This document shows positions 45,301-56,622 of a DNA stretch of 64,000 bases, one piece after another. A program made the position numbers and the translations under genes. The stretch lies in contig NZ_PTIV01000003.1 in NCBI RefSeq assembly GCF_002934325.1, positions 1-64,000 of the forward strand, written 5' to 3'. The notes below the pieces were generated by a model. The model worked only from the letters and a program-made list of their open reading frames with translations, was not told the origin of the DNA and searched no databases. This stretch comes from Marinobacter persicus. Its GTDB lineage: Bacteria > Pseudomonadota > Gammaproteobacteria > Pseudomonadales > Oleiphilaceae. Position 1 is the first letter of the stretch. Each line of letters starts with the position of its first letter.

Positions 45301-45955
45301 GCCCTACCAGAGCAAAGCTGGCCAGTTGATTGGAAGTGCCACTTTGCATGGCGCGCCCGGCCGCCTGGAACAGCCCCTGGTGATAGACCAGATCCAGCTG
45401 GGGCAGGTAGAAATGGCGCAGGTTGTCCGGCTGATGCCCCACCGACAGGTTGACCCGGGTGACTCGAGCCTGGGGGTCGGAAAGCCACTGGCCCGCCAAC
45501 GCCAGCCAATTGGATTTGTCGGTCGCCGTCAGTATGGGCTCCAGCTCCTCCGCCGCTTCCTCCAATGGGAGCGACTGGGGCTTGATCACCTTCAAGGCAA
45601 GACCATCCGCTTCCAGATCTTCAAAGACAAGGCGACCACGGCGAAGCGAGGACCAGAAGTTCAGACGCAGGCGCAAGTATTCAAGGTTGCCATCCAGAAG
45701 GTTGTTATCCGGCGTACGGACCACGAGGTTGGAAGCAATGAGGGAAGGGTCCAGCCAGTTCCAGCGCGACGAAAGCCGGCCGATCTGGATGTCCAGACCG
45801 GTTTGTTCGGAAATCACGGCCGCCAGGTCGTCTTTGTAGGTGTTGATATTGGCGGTTAGTTGCCGACCGATGGCGGCATACAGCGCCAACAACACCAACA
45901 CGACAAGTATGGACCACCAGACCAGGCTGGCCAGTCGGGATAGCAGACGGGACAT
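42302..45955 (-). CDS. yhdP: AsmA-like phospholipid transport protein YhdP
   Basis: A giant envelope-spanning protein of the AsmA/TamB-like group (DUF3971, C-terminal AsmA_2), about 1217 residues. YhdP relatives help move phospholipids to the outer membrane. One N-terminal membrane helix (LVWWSILVVLVLLALYAAIG) is followed by a long repetitive beta-rich periplasmic part and a conserved C-terminal segment (DIAQETLDMRLVVVLPVTQNLPLAAVLLGAGAPIGGALFVLDKL). GTG 45958 and ATG 45955 are both possible. It lies 4-7 bases after rng. Confidence 0.93.
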   Translation of the reverse strand: MSRLLSRLASLVWWSILVVLVLLALYAAIGRQLTANINTYKDDLAAVISEQTGLDIQIGRLSSRWNWLDPSLIASNLVVRTPDNNLLDGNLEYLRLRLNFWSSLRRGRLVFEDLEADGLALKVIKPQSLPLEEAAEELEPILTATDKSNWLALAGQWLSDPQARVTRVNLSVGHQPDNLRHFYLPQLDLVYHQGLFQAAGRAMQSGTSNQLASFALVGQHFFRGDFTGQLYVDVASGRLFDDLIADLSWRDIRVEGIDLGGQAWLTFDQGQLAEIQGSVSTPYLQLGAAQQSLAPLENIQARFGWRPDDALVLSQLQWQWQESSVEPFSVRLQHQGNGLALAADELPLDPVLGLLQALPLLPTQATEALENYRPSGYLDDFFLLLPEQLAEFRLSAHVRDGGVRAWHGAPGASGVEGQLQLDANGGFIQLDNQQPVTVGFPELFAGAWTIQTLSGRVSWALNGPITRVYADDLKARYEQDTHFTGAFDLRLDREGEDNLGLRVGVENADASRIGEFVPVHLVNEGLYRWLTEAINGGRITAGAYYGHGRIDRNAPRGSFTSSMWYEFEQGDVRYDPAWPPVTDAAGRVEVHNNQALITLNNGVSGGLDAAGAVARLHPGDAAAAPWLQVNVSPQVTGGDVSWWLTNTPLGDWSGELLRSAGYAGNFRLDLGLELPMTESPQPVVQARVQTDNGQFSLPEAGVSWQNVRGDLTYHTENGFSGGAVRADFFDQPVAVHLTTTNNQKALRIRQTGRLPMPEFLQQMGLPKGTSLGLAGTLDYEAKLMIDGAEAPTVALTSDLAGLSVDWPSPLAKPASAATPMTARIDPFAQEGINVSGQWQDRLEFELQWKDSGFDLVFPWLMLGGHKLDQITINALDMGNHWVVHTDSERAAGRFVLPLDGGLVEADLQTLRLDREGQATAASDTEFLTLEEQLEAFRALEMGEWPDVNVTIGRLVLGSEEAGSWDFKLRPQPGKLDVQQVVGQLGSLRLEGDLLWSIVNGQETSRFQGALTGGSLRDLEALSGGSIPLNNKETNVELDLSWPGSPDDIKASRLNGHIRGRLDDGVILQESGSAQLFRVFNLLNTDTLWRRLKLDFSDLYEAGVAFDAISGKARIVDGMVTLDPELQLAGPSGAFKLSGTTDIAQETLDMRLVVVLPVTQNLPLAAVLLGAGAPIGGALFVLDKLLGDPLSRLTSATYDVTGSWSDPQVDLRGVFDTE

Positions 45956-45961
45956 CACTGG

Positions 45962-47443
45962 TTAGAGCAGCACCACATCGTACTGCTCCTGACTGTAGAA
46001 GGGTTCCACCTGAAACCGGATAGCCTTGCTGATAAAGGTTTCCAGATCCGCCACGTTGTCAGACTCTTCATCCAGAAGCCGGTCAACCACTTTCTGGGAG
46101 GCCATTACCAGGTAACTCTCGGCCTCGTAGACGCGGTTAACCCGCATGATCTCCCGGAAGATTTCGTAGCAGACGGTTTCCGCCGTTTTCAGGAAGCCCC
46201 GACCATCACAGATGGGACAGGGCTCGCAGAGGATCTGCCCCAGGCTTTCGGTGGTGCGCTTACGGGTCATTTCCACCAGGCCCAGCTCGGAGACGCCGGT
46301 GATTTTGGTCTTGGCGTGGTCCCGCTCCAGCATTTTCTCCAGCATACGGTGGACCTGACGCTGGTGCTCGGGGTCTTCCATGTCGATGAAATCGATAATG
46401 ATAATGCCGCCAAGATTACGCAGGCGCAGCTGGCGGCTGATGGCCCTGGCCGCTTCCAGGTTGGTCTTGAAGATGGTCTCTTCCAGGTTCCTGTGGCCAA
46501 CAAACGCACCGGTGTTGATATCGATGGTGGTCATGGCCTCGGTCTGGTCAATGATGACGTAACCGCCGGACTTAAGCTGAACTTTCCGACTCAGGGCTTT
46601 CTGTATTTCGTCCTCAACCGAGTAGAGATCGAAAATCGGCCGCTCGCCCGGGTAATATTCCACCCGGTCGGAGAATTCCGTGACAAACTCGCGCACAAAC
46701 TCCATCACCCGCTGATGACTCTCACGGCTGTCGATGCGCACTTTCTCGGTTTGTGGCCGGATCAGGTCCCGGATGGTTCGGATGAACAGGGGCAGGTCCT
46801 CGTACACCGCGGAAGGCGTGGGGGCCTTGGCGATACGCTCTTCCACCGACTGGCTGAGACGATGCAGATACACCATATCGGCGATGAGTTCTTCGTCGGT
46901 GGCGGCCTCGGCGGCGGTCCGTACGATGTAGCCGCCCTCGATGTCTTCGTGTTCGGCCGCAGCCTCTTCGATCAAGGCCTTCAAACGGGCGCGCTGGGCG
47001 TCATCCTCGATGCGCTGGGAAATACCGATGTGACTGACGCCCGGCATGAATACCAGGTAGCGGGAAGGAATGGATAACTGAGTGGTCAGGCGGGCGCCCT
47101 TGGTGCCAATGGGATCCTTGGTGACCTGGACCACCAGGGACTGGCCTTCACGGAGCAGTGAGCGAATGTCGGGCACGGTTTTCGGCGTCCCGGGCACATC
47201 CTCGGCGGGAGACTGGCCGCCGACCACATCAGAGGCGTGAATAAAGGCGGCACGCTCCAGGCCAATATCCACAAAAGCGGCCTCCATGCCCGGCAACACC
47301 CGGACCACTTTGCCCTTGTAGATATTGCCGACAATGCCCTTACGACTGGTGCGCTCGATGTAGGCTTCCTGCAACATGCCATTTTCGACCAACGCCACCC
47401 GGGTTTCGACCGGGGTCACATTGATCAGAATTTCCTCGCTCAT
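45962..47443 (-). CDS. rng: Ribonuclease G
   Basis: An endoribonuclease of the RNase E/G family that matures the 16S rRNA 5' end. Of 493 residues, the S1 domain (RKGIVGNIYKGKVVRVLPGMEAAFVDIG) is near the N-terminus. The catalytic core contains IIIDFIDMEDPEHQ with the metal-binding Asp residues, and the zinc-link CEPCPICDGRG follows. It lacks the RNase E scaffold tail, so it is RNase G. It is part of the mreBCD-maf-rng-yhdP string. Confidence 0.96.
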   Translation of the reverse strand: MSEEILINVTPVETRVALVENGMLQEAYIERTSRKGIVGNIYKGKVVRVLPGMEAAFVDIGLERAAFIHASDVVGGQSPAEDVPGTPKTVPDIRSLLREGQSLVVQVTKDPIGTKGARLTTQLSIPSRYLVFMPGVSHIGISQRIEDDAQRARLKALIEEAAAEHEDIEGGYIVRTAAEAATDEELIADMVYLHRLSQSVEERIAKAPTPSAVYEDLPLFIRTIRDLIRPQTEKVRIDSRESHQRVMEFVREFVTEFSDRVEYYPGERPIFDLYSVEDEIQKALSRKVQLKSGGYVIIDQTEAMTTIDINTGAFVGHRNLEETIFKTNLEAARAISRQLRLRNLGGIIIIDFIDMEDPEHQRQVHRMLEKMLERDHAKTKITGVSELGLVEMTRKRTTESLGQILCEPCPICDGRGFLKTAETVCYEIFREIMRVNRVYEAESYLVMASQKVVDRLLDEESDNVADLETFISKAIRFQVEPFYSQEQYDVVLL

Positions 47444-47476
47444 GTTGCCTTCTCCTTTTCTTCTTTTTCAGCCTTG

Positions 47477-48064
47477 TTACCGGCGCGACCAGTTCCGCCA
47501 GACCGGATGTCCTGCCTGCGCGAGCAACGCAGCGGTCTCCTGAAGCGGCAAGCCGACAACTGCACTGTAGCTGCCCTGCAAATCAGTCACAAAGATACCA
47601 CCAAGGCCCTGAATGCCATAACCACCGGCTTTATCCATGGGCTCACCCGTGGCGATGTAGGCATCAATCTCGCCAGCCTCCAGCTGACGGAAAGTCACGT
47701 TGGTCACCGACACCACAGACTGGCACTGGCCTTTTCCCACCAGCGCGACAGCCGTCATGACCTGGTGAGTGTTGCCCGACAGCCGGGTCAGCATGGACCG
47801 GGCTTCTGCCTGCGTGGCTGGCTTGCCCAGTATTTCACCTTCCAGGACCACCGACGTATCCGAGCCCATCACCAACTGATGCGGATTGGACAAGGCCACA
47901 GCCTCGGCTTTCTCGCGCGCCAGCCGCTCAACGTAATCATAAGCGGTTTCATCGGGCCCTGGCGTTTCATCAATGTCGGCCGGCTGCACGTCGAATGACA
48001 CGCCAATGCTCGTTAACAACTCCGTACGACGAGGAGACGCCGACGCCAGAATCAATTGCTCCAT
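47477..48064 (-). CDS. maf: Maf-family nucleotide pyrophosphatase (YhdE-like)
   Basis: A 195-residue house-cleaning NTP pyrophosphatase. The N-terminal LASASPRRTELLTSIG motif binds phosphates. Further motifs are REKAEAV, VMGSDTSVVLEGEILGKP and YIATGEPMDKAGGYGIQGLGGIFV. The dTTP/UTP-type subgroup (YhdE) fits its place between mreD and rng. Confidence 0.93.
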   Translation of the reverse strand: MEQLILASASPRRTELLTSIGVSFDVQPADIDETPGPDETAYDYVERLAREKAEAVALSNPHQLVMGSDTSVVLEGEILGKPATQAEARSMLTRLSGNTHQVMTAVALVGKGQCQSVVSVTNVTFRQLEAGEIDAYIATGEPMDKAGGYGIQGLGGIFVTDLQGSYSAVVGLPLQETAALLAQAGHPVWRNWSRR

Positions 48065-48069
48065 CGCGA

Positions 48070-48545
48070 TTACCCCAGCTTACGATTGAGATTATCGAAT
48101 GCGGCCGCGACGAAAGGCCAGGCGATGGCGCTGGTCAATGCCGGCCAGAGATAGGCAAAGCCCGGACTGTCTGCCCCCAGGAACTGCTTCAGGAAGTGCA
48201 CAAGCATCTGGTTGATACCCAGCACCAGGAACACCACCAGACACTGTTGGGCCACGGGGTACATACGCAGGCGCTGATGCATGGCCAGTACCAGGAAGGC
48301 GATTACCGCCATGGAGACCGCGTTCACGCCCAGGGTAGTGGCCTCAAGAACGTCCAACAGAAGACCGAGGCACCAGGCCAGCACTACCCCAAACTGCGCC
48401 GGCGCCCGCAGCGTCCAGTAAAACACCACCAGCCCCAACCATTCGGGGCGGAACTCAAACCAGCCAACCGGGAACAGGGAAATGCTGAGCACCAGGGCCA
48501 GGATGACGGAGATCGCAAATAATGGATAACTGATTACCGACAGCA

Positions 48546-48546
<1 letters not shown>
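48070..48546 (-). CDS. mreD: Rod shape-determining protein MreD
   Basis: A 158-residue inner-membrane protein of the elongation machinery with about five hydrophobic segments. LVVFYWTLRAPAQFGVVLAWCLGLLLDVLEATTLGVNAV is the typical MreD signature region. Its ATG overlaps the mreC stop (TGATG). maf starts 5 bases after its stop. Confidence 0.93.
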
Positions 48547-50557
<2,011 letters not shown>

Positions 50558-50734
50558 TTAGCAGTGGGGGCATGCTCAGGCAAGGCAACATCGCCGTTTC
50601 GGAGGTGTGTCGCGTCACAATTTGTGAGCCGGCATCGGGGTCCATCAGGGGCGGGATTCTGGTAATATGCCCGGCAAATTGCACAGATATTGATTCCATT
50701 AAACTGTTTTCACATTTATGAAACTGGAGGCAAC

Positions 50735-51022
50735 GTGAGCATTTCCCGCGAGGACATTGAGAAAGTTGCCGTGCTCGCCCGCATCAAGGTGGATGACGAG
50801 CAGGTATCGGCGCTGGAGAAAGATCTCGGGAATATCCTGGATCTGGTGGACCAGCTGGGTGCGGCGGATACCGATTCGGTAGAGCCGATGGCGCATCCAC
50901 TGGATGCGGTCCAGAAGCTGCGGGCCGATGAGGTAACAGAAACCAATCAGCGCGAGGCGTTCCAGGCCATCGCGCCGGCCACGGAAGACGGCCTGTACCT
51001 GGTACCCAAGGTTATTGAATGA
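50735..51022 (+). CDS. gatC: Asp-tRNA(Asn)/Glu-tRNA(Gln) amidotransferase subunit C
   Basis: The small 95-residue subunit that stabilises GatAB. Family features are EDIEKVAVLARIKVDDEQV, DLGNILDLVDQLGAADTDSVEPMAHP and the C-terminal DGLYLVPKVIE. The GTG start at 50735 is preferred since GGAGG lies 5-6 bases upstream; the upstream in-frame ATG at 50690 is in the leader. Confidence 0.94.
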   Translation: MSISREDIEKVAVLARIKVDDEQVSALEKDLGNILDLVDQLGAADTDSVEPMAHPLDAVQKLRADEVTETNQREAFQAIAPATEDGLYLVPKVIE

Positions 51023-51079
51023 GCCATGGCTATTCAGTGAACCATTTGGCCATCCATCCCAGAGAATTCAGGATTCACG

Positions 51080-52537
51080 ATGCATAACAAATCTGTAGCA
51101 GAGCTTTCCCGGGAACTGGAGAGCGGGAATGTTTCCAGCGTGGAACTGGCACAGCAGTTCCTGGATCGCGTGAAGCGCGAAGACGAGAAGTACAACAGCT
51201 TTATTACCGTTTCCGAGGAGCAGGCGCTGGCCGAGGCGAAAGCCGCCGATGAAATGCGCGCCGCCGGCAAGGCCACGCCCTGGACCGGGGTACCGTTTGC
51301 CCACAAAGACATTTTTTGCACCAACGGCGTTCGCACCACCTGCGGCTCGAAGATGCTGGAGAACTTCGTACCGCCCTACGACGCCACGGTGACGGCGAAT
51401 TTCCGGGCCGCCGGCGCGGTGTGCCTGGGCAAGACCAACATGGACGAATTCGCCATGGGTTCGTCCAGCGAATCCAGCTACTACGGCGCCACTACCAACC
51501 CCTGGGGCCTGGGCGCAGGCGACAAGCGGGTACCGGGCGGCTCCTCCGGCGGCTCGGCAGCCGCCGTGGCGGCGCGCCTGGTACCGGCGGCCACCGGCAC
51601 CGATACCGGCGGCTCCATCCGCCAGCCGGCCGCCCTCTGCGGCATTACCGGCCTGAAACCCACTTACGGCCGGGTTTCACGCTACGGCATGATCGCTTTC
51701 GCTTCTTCCCTGGACCAAGGCGGCCCCATGGCCCGCACGGCGGAAGATGCGGCGCTGATGATGAACGTGATGGCCGGCCATGACCCGAAAGACTCCACCT
51801 GCATCGACCGCGCCGTGCCGGATTACACCGCCACACTGAATGAGCCACTCAAGGGCCTGAAAATCGGCCTGCCGAAGGAATACTTCAGCGATCAGCTATC
51901 GCCGGCCATGGAAGAGCAGGTGCGCAACGCCATCCGCGAATACGAAAAGCTGGGCGCGACGGTGAAGGAAGTGTCCCTGCCCAACGCCAAGCTGGCCATC
52001 GCGGCGTACTACGTCATCGCACCGGCGGAGGCCTCCGCCAACCTGTCCCGCTTTGACGGCGTGCGCTACGGCTACCGCTGCGAGGACCCGAAAGACCTGA
52101 TGGACATGTACACCCGCACCCGGGCCGAAGGCTTTGGCAGCGAGGTGAAGCGCCGGATCCTGGTGGGCACCTACGCCCTGTCCCACGGCTACTACGATGC
52201 CTACTACCTGCAGGCGCAGAAGGTTCGCCGTCTGATCCAGCAGGATTTCCTGAATGCGTTCAAGGATGTGGACGTGCTGATGAGCCCCGTGACGCCCTCG
52301 CCGGCTTTCGCCCAGGGCGAGAAAACCACGGATCCCGTCGCCATGTACCTGGAAGACGTATTCACCATTGCCATCAACCTGGCGGGCATTCCGGCCATGT
52401 CGGTCCCGGCGGGCTTTGTCGACGGACTGCCGGTGGGTCTGCAGATTATTGGCGACCACTTCTCCGAAGCCCGGTTGCTGAACGCCGCCCATCAATTCCA
52501 GCAGGTGACCGACTGGCACCAGCGTGAACCGAAATAA
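51080..52537 (+). CDS. gatA: Amidotransferase subunit A (glutaminyl/asparaginyl-tRNA)
   Basis: A 485-residue amidase-signature enzyme that releases ammonia from glutamine for GatB. The Ser-cisSer-Lys triad is visible: Lys in PFAHKDIF, and the Ser pair in [17 protein letters not shown] and [16 protein letters not shown]. Complete length. Bacteria with gatCAB often lack asnS or glnS. Confidence 0.96.
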   Translation: MHNKSVAELSRELESGNVSSVELAQQFLDRVKREDEKYNSFITVSEEQALAEAKAADEMRAAGKATPWTGVPFAHKDIFCTNGVRTTCGSKMLENFVPPYDATVTANFRAAGAVCLGKTNMDEFAMGSSSESSYYGATTNPWGLGAGDKRVPGGSSGGSAAAVAARLVPAATGTDTGGSIRQPAALCGITGLKPTYGRVSRYGMIAFASSLDQGGPMARTAEDAALMMNVMAGHDPKDSTCIDRAVPDYTATLNEPLKGLKIGLPKEYFSDQLSPAMEEQVRNAIREYEKLGATVKEVSLPNAKLAIAAYYVIAPAEASANLSRFDGVRYGYRCEDPKDLMDMYTRTRAEGFGSEVKRRILVGTYALSHGYYDAYYLQAQKVRRLIQQDFLNAFKDVDVLMSPVTPSPAFAQGEKTTDPVAMYLEDVFTIAINLAGIPAMSVPAGFVDGLPVGLQIIGDHFSEARLLNAAHQFQQVTDWHQREPK

Positions 52538-52559
52538 GCCCGACAGAGGAGACGGACAC

Positions 52560-54011
52560 ATGCAGTGGGATATCGTGATCGGGCTGGAAATTCACGTTCA
52601 GCTCGCCACCCGTACCAAGATTTTCTCCGGCTCCAGCACCGCCTACGGTGCCGAGCCCAACACCCAGGCCAACGCGGTGGACCTGGCCATGCCGGGCATG
52701 CTGCCAGTGCCGAACGAAAACGCGTTCCGTTACGCGGTGATGTTCAGCCTGGCCACCAACGCCGAAATTGGCCGCCGCTCGGTGTTCGAGCGCAAGAACT
52801 ACTTCTACCCGGACCTGCCCAAGGGCTACCAGACCACCCAGCTGGCCGAGCCGATTGTTGGCCCCGGCCATATCGACATCGACCTGGCCGATGGTTCCAG
52901 CAAGCGGGTTCGCATTCACCATGCGCACCTGGAAGAGGATGCCGGCAAGTCGTTGCACGAGGACTATCACGGCATGTCCGGCATTGATCTGAACCGCGCC
53001 GGCACCCCGCTGGTCGAGGTGGTCACCGAGCCGGACATGAACAGCGCCGAGGAAGCGGTGGCCTTTGCCAAAAAGCTGCACAGCCTGGTGACGTCGCTGG
53101 GCATCTGTGACGGCGACATGTCCCAGGGTTCCATGCGCTTTGACGTGAACATCTCGCTGAAGCCCAAGGGCTCAGACGAGCTGGGCACGCGCACCGAAAC
53201 CAAGAACCTGAACTCGTTCCGGTTCATGGAGCAGGCCATCCACCACGAAGTGGAGCGGCAGATGGACATCCTCGAGGACGGCGGTCGCATCGTGCAGGAA
53301 ACTCGCCTGTACAACGGCGACCGGGACGAGTCCCGCTCCATGCGCACCAAGGAAGAAGCCAACGACTACCGCTACTTCCCCTGCCCGGACCTGCTGCCGG
53401 TGGAGATTGACGACGCCTTCATCGAAGAAGCGCGCGCCAGCCTTCCGGAGCTGCCGGACGAGCGCAAAGCCCGCTTCAAGGACCAGTACGGCCTGAACGA
53501 CTATGACGCCGGCGTACTGTCTGGGGAAGCCAAACTGGCGGCGTTCTTCGAGGAAACCGTGCAACATGGCAAAGACGCGAAACTGGCCGCCAACTGGATC
53601 CAGGGTGAGTTCTCCGCGCGTCTGAACGCGGAAGAGAAGTCTGTTGCGGATTCACCGATTTCCGGCGCTCAGCTTGGCGCCCTGGTGGTTCGGATTGCCG
53701 ACAACACGGTCTCTTCCGCTGGCGCGAAGAAGGTTTTCGAAGCGCTATGGACCGGTGAGAATGAGGATGTCGACGCCATCATTGACGAAAAGGGCCTGAA
53801 GCAGGTGTCTGACACCGGTGCCTTGGAGGCGATGGTCGACGAGGTGCTGGCCAGCATGCCGGAGCAGGTTGAGCAGTACCAGAATGAGGACAACCCGAAG
53901 AAGCGCAAGAAGATGCTTGGCGGCTTCATGGGGCCGCTAATGAAGGCCTCCAAAGGCCAGGGTAACCCCAAGCTGTTCAATGAGATTCTTGTTCGCAAGC
54001 TTGGTGGGTAA
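52560..54011 (+). CDS. gatB: Amidotransferase subunit B (glutaminyl/asparaginyl-tRNA)
   Basis: The 483-residue kinase/transamidase subunit that activates misacylated t[24 protein letters not shown] is the N-terminal cradle motif. MPGMLPVPN and [16 protein letters not shown] are further conserved blocks, and the C-terminal helical YqeY-like tail binds tRNA. ATG 52560 with GAGGAG 8 bases upstream is preferred over an in-frame ATG inside gatA. Confidence 0.96.
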   Translation: MQWDIVIGLEIHVQLATRTKIFSGSSTAYGAEPNTQANAVDLAMPGMLPVPNENAFRYAVMFSLATNAEIGRRSVFERKNYFYPDLPKGYQTTQLAEPIVGPGHIDIDLADGSSKRVRIHHAHLEEDAGKSLHEDYHGMSGIDLNRAGTPLVEVVTEPDMNSAEEAVAFAKKLHSLVTSLGICDGDMSQGSMRFDVNISLKPKGSDELGTRTETKNLNSFRFMEQAIHHEVERQMDILEDGGRIVQETRLYNGDRDESRSMRTKEEANDYRYFPCPDLLPVEIDDAFIEEARASLPELPDERKARFKDQYGLNDYDAGVLSGEAKLAAFFEETVQHGKDAKLAANWIQGEFSARLNAEEKSVADSPISGAQLGALVVRIADNTVSSAGAKKVFEALWTGENEDVDAIIDEKGLKQVSDTGALEAMVDEVLASMPEQVEQYQNEDNPKKRKKMLGGFMGPLMKASKGQGNPKLFNEILVRKLGG

Positions 54012-54015
54012 TGAT

Positions 54016-54058
54016 TTCAGGCTTGGGTCGCACACTATAGTTATGACCCAAGCCTGAA
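54016..54058. terminator. Bidirectional stem-loop between gatB and pycR
   Basis: A perfect 14-bp inverted repeat, TTCAGGCTTGGGTC (54016-54029) and GACCCAAGCCTGAA (54045-54058), with a 15-base loop, 4 bases after the gatB stop and between convergent genes. Confidence 0.7.
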
Positions 54059-54106
54059 GAATCTGCGGGAGGGGTGGATTTAAAGCCCACCCACCTGACT
54101 GTCTTC

Positions 54107-55054
54107 TCACTCCGACATCCGCTTGAACAGTCGCTCAAACTGCCCGATATTCTGCTGAATGTAATCGATAAACGCCTGCATTGCCGGCGTGGGCTGACGA
54201 GCCTGCGGGTAAACAACGCACCAGCTACGCCTCAGGGGGAACCCCGGCACATCCACCACCTGAAGGCTGCCGAGTGCCAGTTCCGACAACACGCCCAATC
54301 GGGGCACTACCGCCACCCCCAAACCCGCCAGCACGGCATGCTTGACTGCGTCATTGGACCCCAACTCGATGTCCGGCTGCATTTTGAGCCGATGCTCCTG
54401 ACAGAACACCTCCAGCGCCAGACGGCTTCCGGAACCCGGCTCGCGGGTCAATAACTGGTTGGCGAGAAAGTCCTCCGGGCTGACCTCCTCCCGATCCAGC
54501 AAAGGATGCCCACGAGGAGCCACCGGCACCAGCTCGTTGTCGAGAAAAGGAAGGGACATCAAAGGGCGGTCCGTCGGTACCATGCCCATGATGACCAGGC
54601 CCGCCTGATTGTCATTCAGACTCTGTAACGCCGTTGCCCGGTTCACCACCGATATCGACACGTTTACCTCGGGGTTCAGCTGGAGAAATGAGCGAAGCAG
54701 GTACGGCACCACATACTGGGCGGTGCTCACCGCCACCAGCTTCAACTCACCGGCAACCCGCCCTTCCAGCTCCGCCAGTCGGGTCTGCACCCTCTCCAGC
54801 TCGCCGAAGACCGAACTGACACAGCCGGCCATTTCTTCACCGGCCGCCGTGCAATAAAGCTTACGCCCCACGTACTCAAACAATCGGGAGCCCAGGGCCT
54901 GCTCCAGATGCCGGATCTGGCTGCTGACGGCTGGCTGTGTCAGCCCCAGCAATTCCCCCGCCCGGCTGTAACTTTCCAGTTCGTGGACTGCTCGAAACAC
55001 CTGCAACTGGCGAAACGTCAGCCGGTTGGCAAGCTGCTGAATGCTACTGGGCAT
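54107..55054 (-). CDS. pycR: LysR-type regulator of the pyruvate carboxylase genes (PycR-like)
   Basis: A 315-residue LysR-type regulator. The winged HTH is LTFRQLQVFRAVHELESYSRAGELLGLTQPAVSSQIRHLEQ (about residues 12-52), followed by a linker helix and a substrate-binding domain. It is divergent from pycA with 134 bases between, the arrangement of pycR-pycA-pycB in Pseudomonas. The effector is unknown. The function is inferred from context. Confidence 0.85.
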   Translation of the reverse strand: MPSSIQQLANRLTFRQLQVFRAVHELESYSRAGELLGLTQPAVSSQIRHLEQALGSRLFEYVGRKLYCTAAGEEMAGCVSSVFGELERVQTRLAELEGRVAGELKLVAVSTAQYVVPYLLRSFLQLNPEVNVSISVVNRATALQSLNDNQAGLVIMGMVPTDRPLMSLPFLDNELVPVAPRGHPLLDREEVSPEDFLANQLLTREPGSGSRLALEVFCQEHRLKMQPDIELGSNDAVKHAVLAGLGVAVVPRLGVLSELALGSLQVVDVPGFPLRRSWCVVYPQARQPTPAMQAFIDYIQQNIGQFERLFKRMSE

Positions 55055-55079
55055 GGATTCCCCTTCTTAACCACTCACC

Positions 55080-55097
55080 TATAAGCATTTACTTATA
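55080..55097. promoter_or_regulatory. Candidate LysR-type binding site between pycR and pycA
   Basis: TATAAG (55080-55085) and CTTATA (55092-55097) form an inverted repeat around CATTTA in an AT-rich stretch, in the position where LysR-type regulators bind to control themselves and the divergent gene. Confidence 0.5.
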
Positions 55098-55188
55098 TAT
55101 CACCCAAATAATATCAATTTTTACTTTTAGCGACACCCCGATAGGCTCAACGTACCTTTATCGAGGACGCAAAAACGGGGAATCTCCC

Positions 55189-56604
55189 ATGCTAAAAAAA
55201 GTTCTGATCGCCAACCGCGGCGAGATTGCGGTCCGGATCATAAGGGCCTGCGCAGAGATGGGCGTGCGTTCCGTGGCCATCTACACGGAACCGGATCGCT
55301 ACGGCCTTCACGTCAAGCGCGCCGATGAATCCTACTCTCTGGGCGAGGACCCGATTGCCGGCTACCTCGACCCTGCCCGAATCGTCAACCTGGCTCTGGA
55401 AACCGGTTGTGATGCCATTCACCCGGGCTATGGCTTCCTGTCGGAGAACGCCGAGTTCGCCCGCCTGTGCGAACAGCAGGGCGTTACCTTTATTGGTCCG
55501 GCTTCCAGCGTTATCCACAAGATGGGTGACAAGACCCAGGCCAGGAACAGCATGCGCGCTGCCGGCGTGCCCGTGACACCAGGCTCCGACGGCAACCTGG
55601 AAAGCCTCGAAGAGGCCCTGGAGCTGGCCAACGACATTGGCTACCCGGTGATGGTGAAAGCCACCTCCGGGGGCGGCGGCCGGGGGATCCGTCGCTGTGA
55701 CACGCCGGAAGAACTGAAGACCCATTACCCCCGCGTGATCTCCGAGGCCACCAAGGCGTTTGGCTCGGCCGAGGTCTTCATGGAAAAGTGCATTGTTAAC
55801 CCACGCCACATCGAGGTTCAGATACTGGCAGACAGCCAGGGCGAAGCGGTGCACCTGTTCGAACGGGACTGCTCCATCCAGCGCCGCAACCAGAAGCTGA
55901 TCGAGATCGCCCCCAGCCCGCAACTTACGCCAGAGCAGCGCCAGTATATCGGCGGACTGGCGGTTAAAGCCGCCAAGGCCGTGGGCTACGAGAACGCCGG
56001 CACGGTGGAGTTCCTGTTGACCGGCAACGAAGTCTACTTCATGGAGATGAACACCCGGGTTCAGGTGGAGCACACCATCACCGAAGCCATCACCGGCGTG
56101 GACATTGTCCGTGAACAGCTGCGCATTGCCTCGGGGCTGCCGCTCACCTATCGCCAGGAAGACATTCAGTACCGGGGCTACGCCCTGCAGTTCCGCATCA
56201 ATGCCGAGGACCCGAAAAACGACTTCCTGCCCAGCTTTGGGCGAATCACCCACTACTACGCTCCGGGCGGCCCCGGCGTGCGGGTGGATACGGCTATTTA
56301 TACGGGTTATGAGATTCCGCCCTACTACGACTCCATGTGCCTGAAGCTGGTGGTCTGGGCGCTCACCTGGGACGAGGTGATTGACCGTGGCAAGCGCGCC
56401 CTGGACGACATGCGCCTGCACGGCATCAAGACCACGGCCAACTATTACCAGCAGATTCTGGACCACCCGGACTTCCGTAAGGGCCTGTTTGATACAAGCT
56501 TCGTTCCGGCCCATCCGGAGTTGCTGAACTATTCCACCAAACGTCATCCGAGCGAAATCGCCCTGGCGATCGCGGCCACCATTGCCGCCCACGCTGGCTG
56601 GTAA
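55189..56604 (+). CDS. pycA: Pyruvate carboxylase biotin carboxylase subunit
   Basis: A 471-residue ATP-grasp biotin carboxylase that charges the biotin of the partner subunit with bicarbonate. MLKKVLIANRGEIAVRIIRA, HPGYGFLSENAEFA, VMVKATSGGGGRGIRRC (Gly-rich loop), FMEKCIVNPRHIEVQ, ERDCSIQRRNQKLIEIAPSP and MEMNTRVQVEHTITE are all present. The window homologue of two-subunit pyruvate carboxylases; the pairing with an oxaloacetate decarboxylase-type alpha subunit sets it apart from AccC. GGGGAA precedes the ATG. Confidence 0.93.
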   Translation: MLKKVLIANRGEIAVRIIRACAEMGVRSVAIYTEPDRYGLHVKRADESYSLGEDPIAGYLDPARIVNLALETGCDAIHPGYGFLSENAEFARLCEQQGVTFIGPASSVIHKMGDKTQARNSMRAAGVPVTPGSDGNLESLEEALELANDIGYPVMVKATSGGGGRGIRRCDTPEELKTHYPRVISEATKAFGSAEVFMEKCIVNPRHIEVQILADSQGEAVHLFERDCSIQRRNQKLIEIAPSPQLTPEQRQYIGGLAVKAAKAVGYENAGTVEFLLTGNEVYFMEMNTRVQVEHTITEAITGVDIVREQLRIASGLPLTYRQEDIQYRGYALQFRINAEDPKNDFLPSFGRITHYYAPGGPGVRVDTAIYTGYEIPPYYDSMCLKLVVWALTWDEVIDRGKRALDDMRLHGIKTTANYYQQILDHPDFRKGLFDTSFVPAHPELLNYSTKRHPSEIALAIAATIAAHAGW

Positions 56605-56622
56605 TCTGCGGGAGGAACCAAC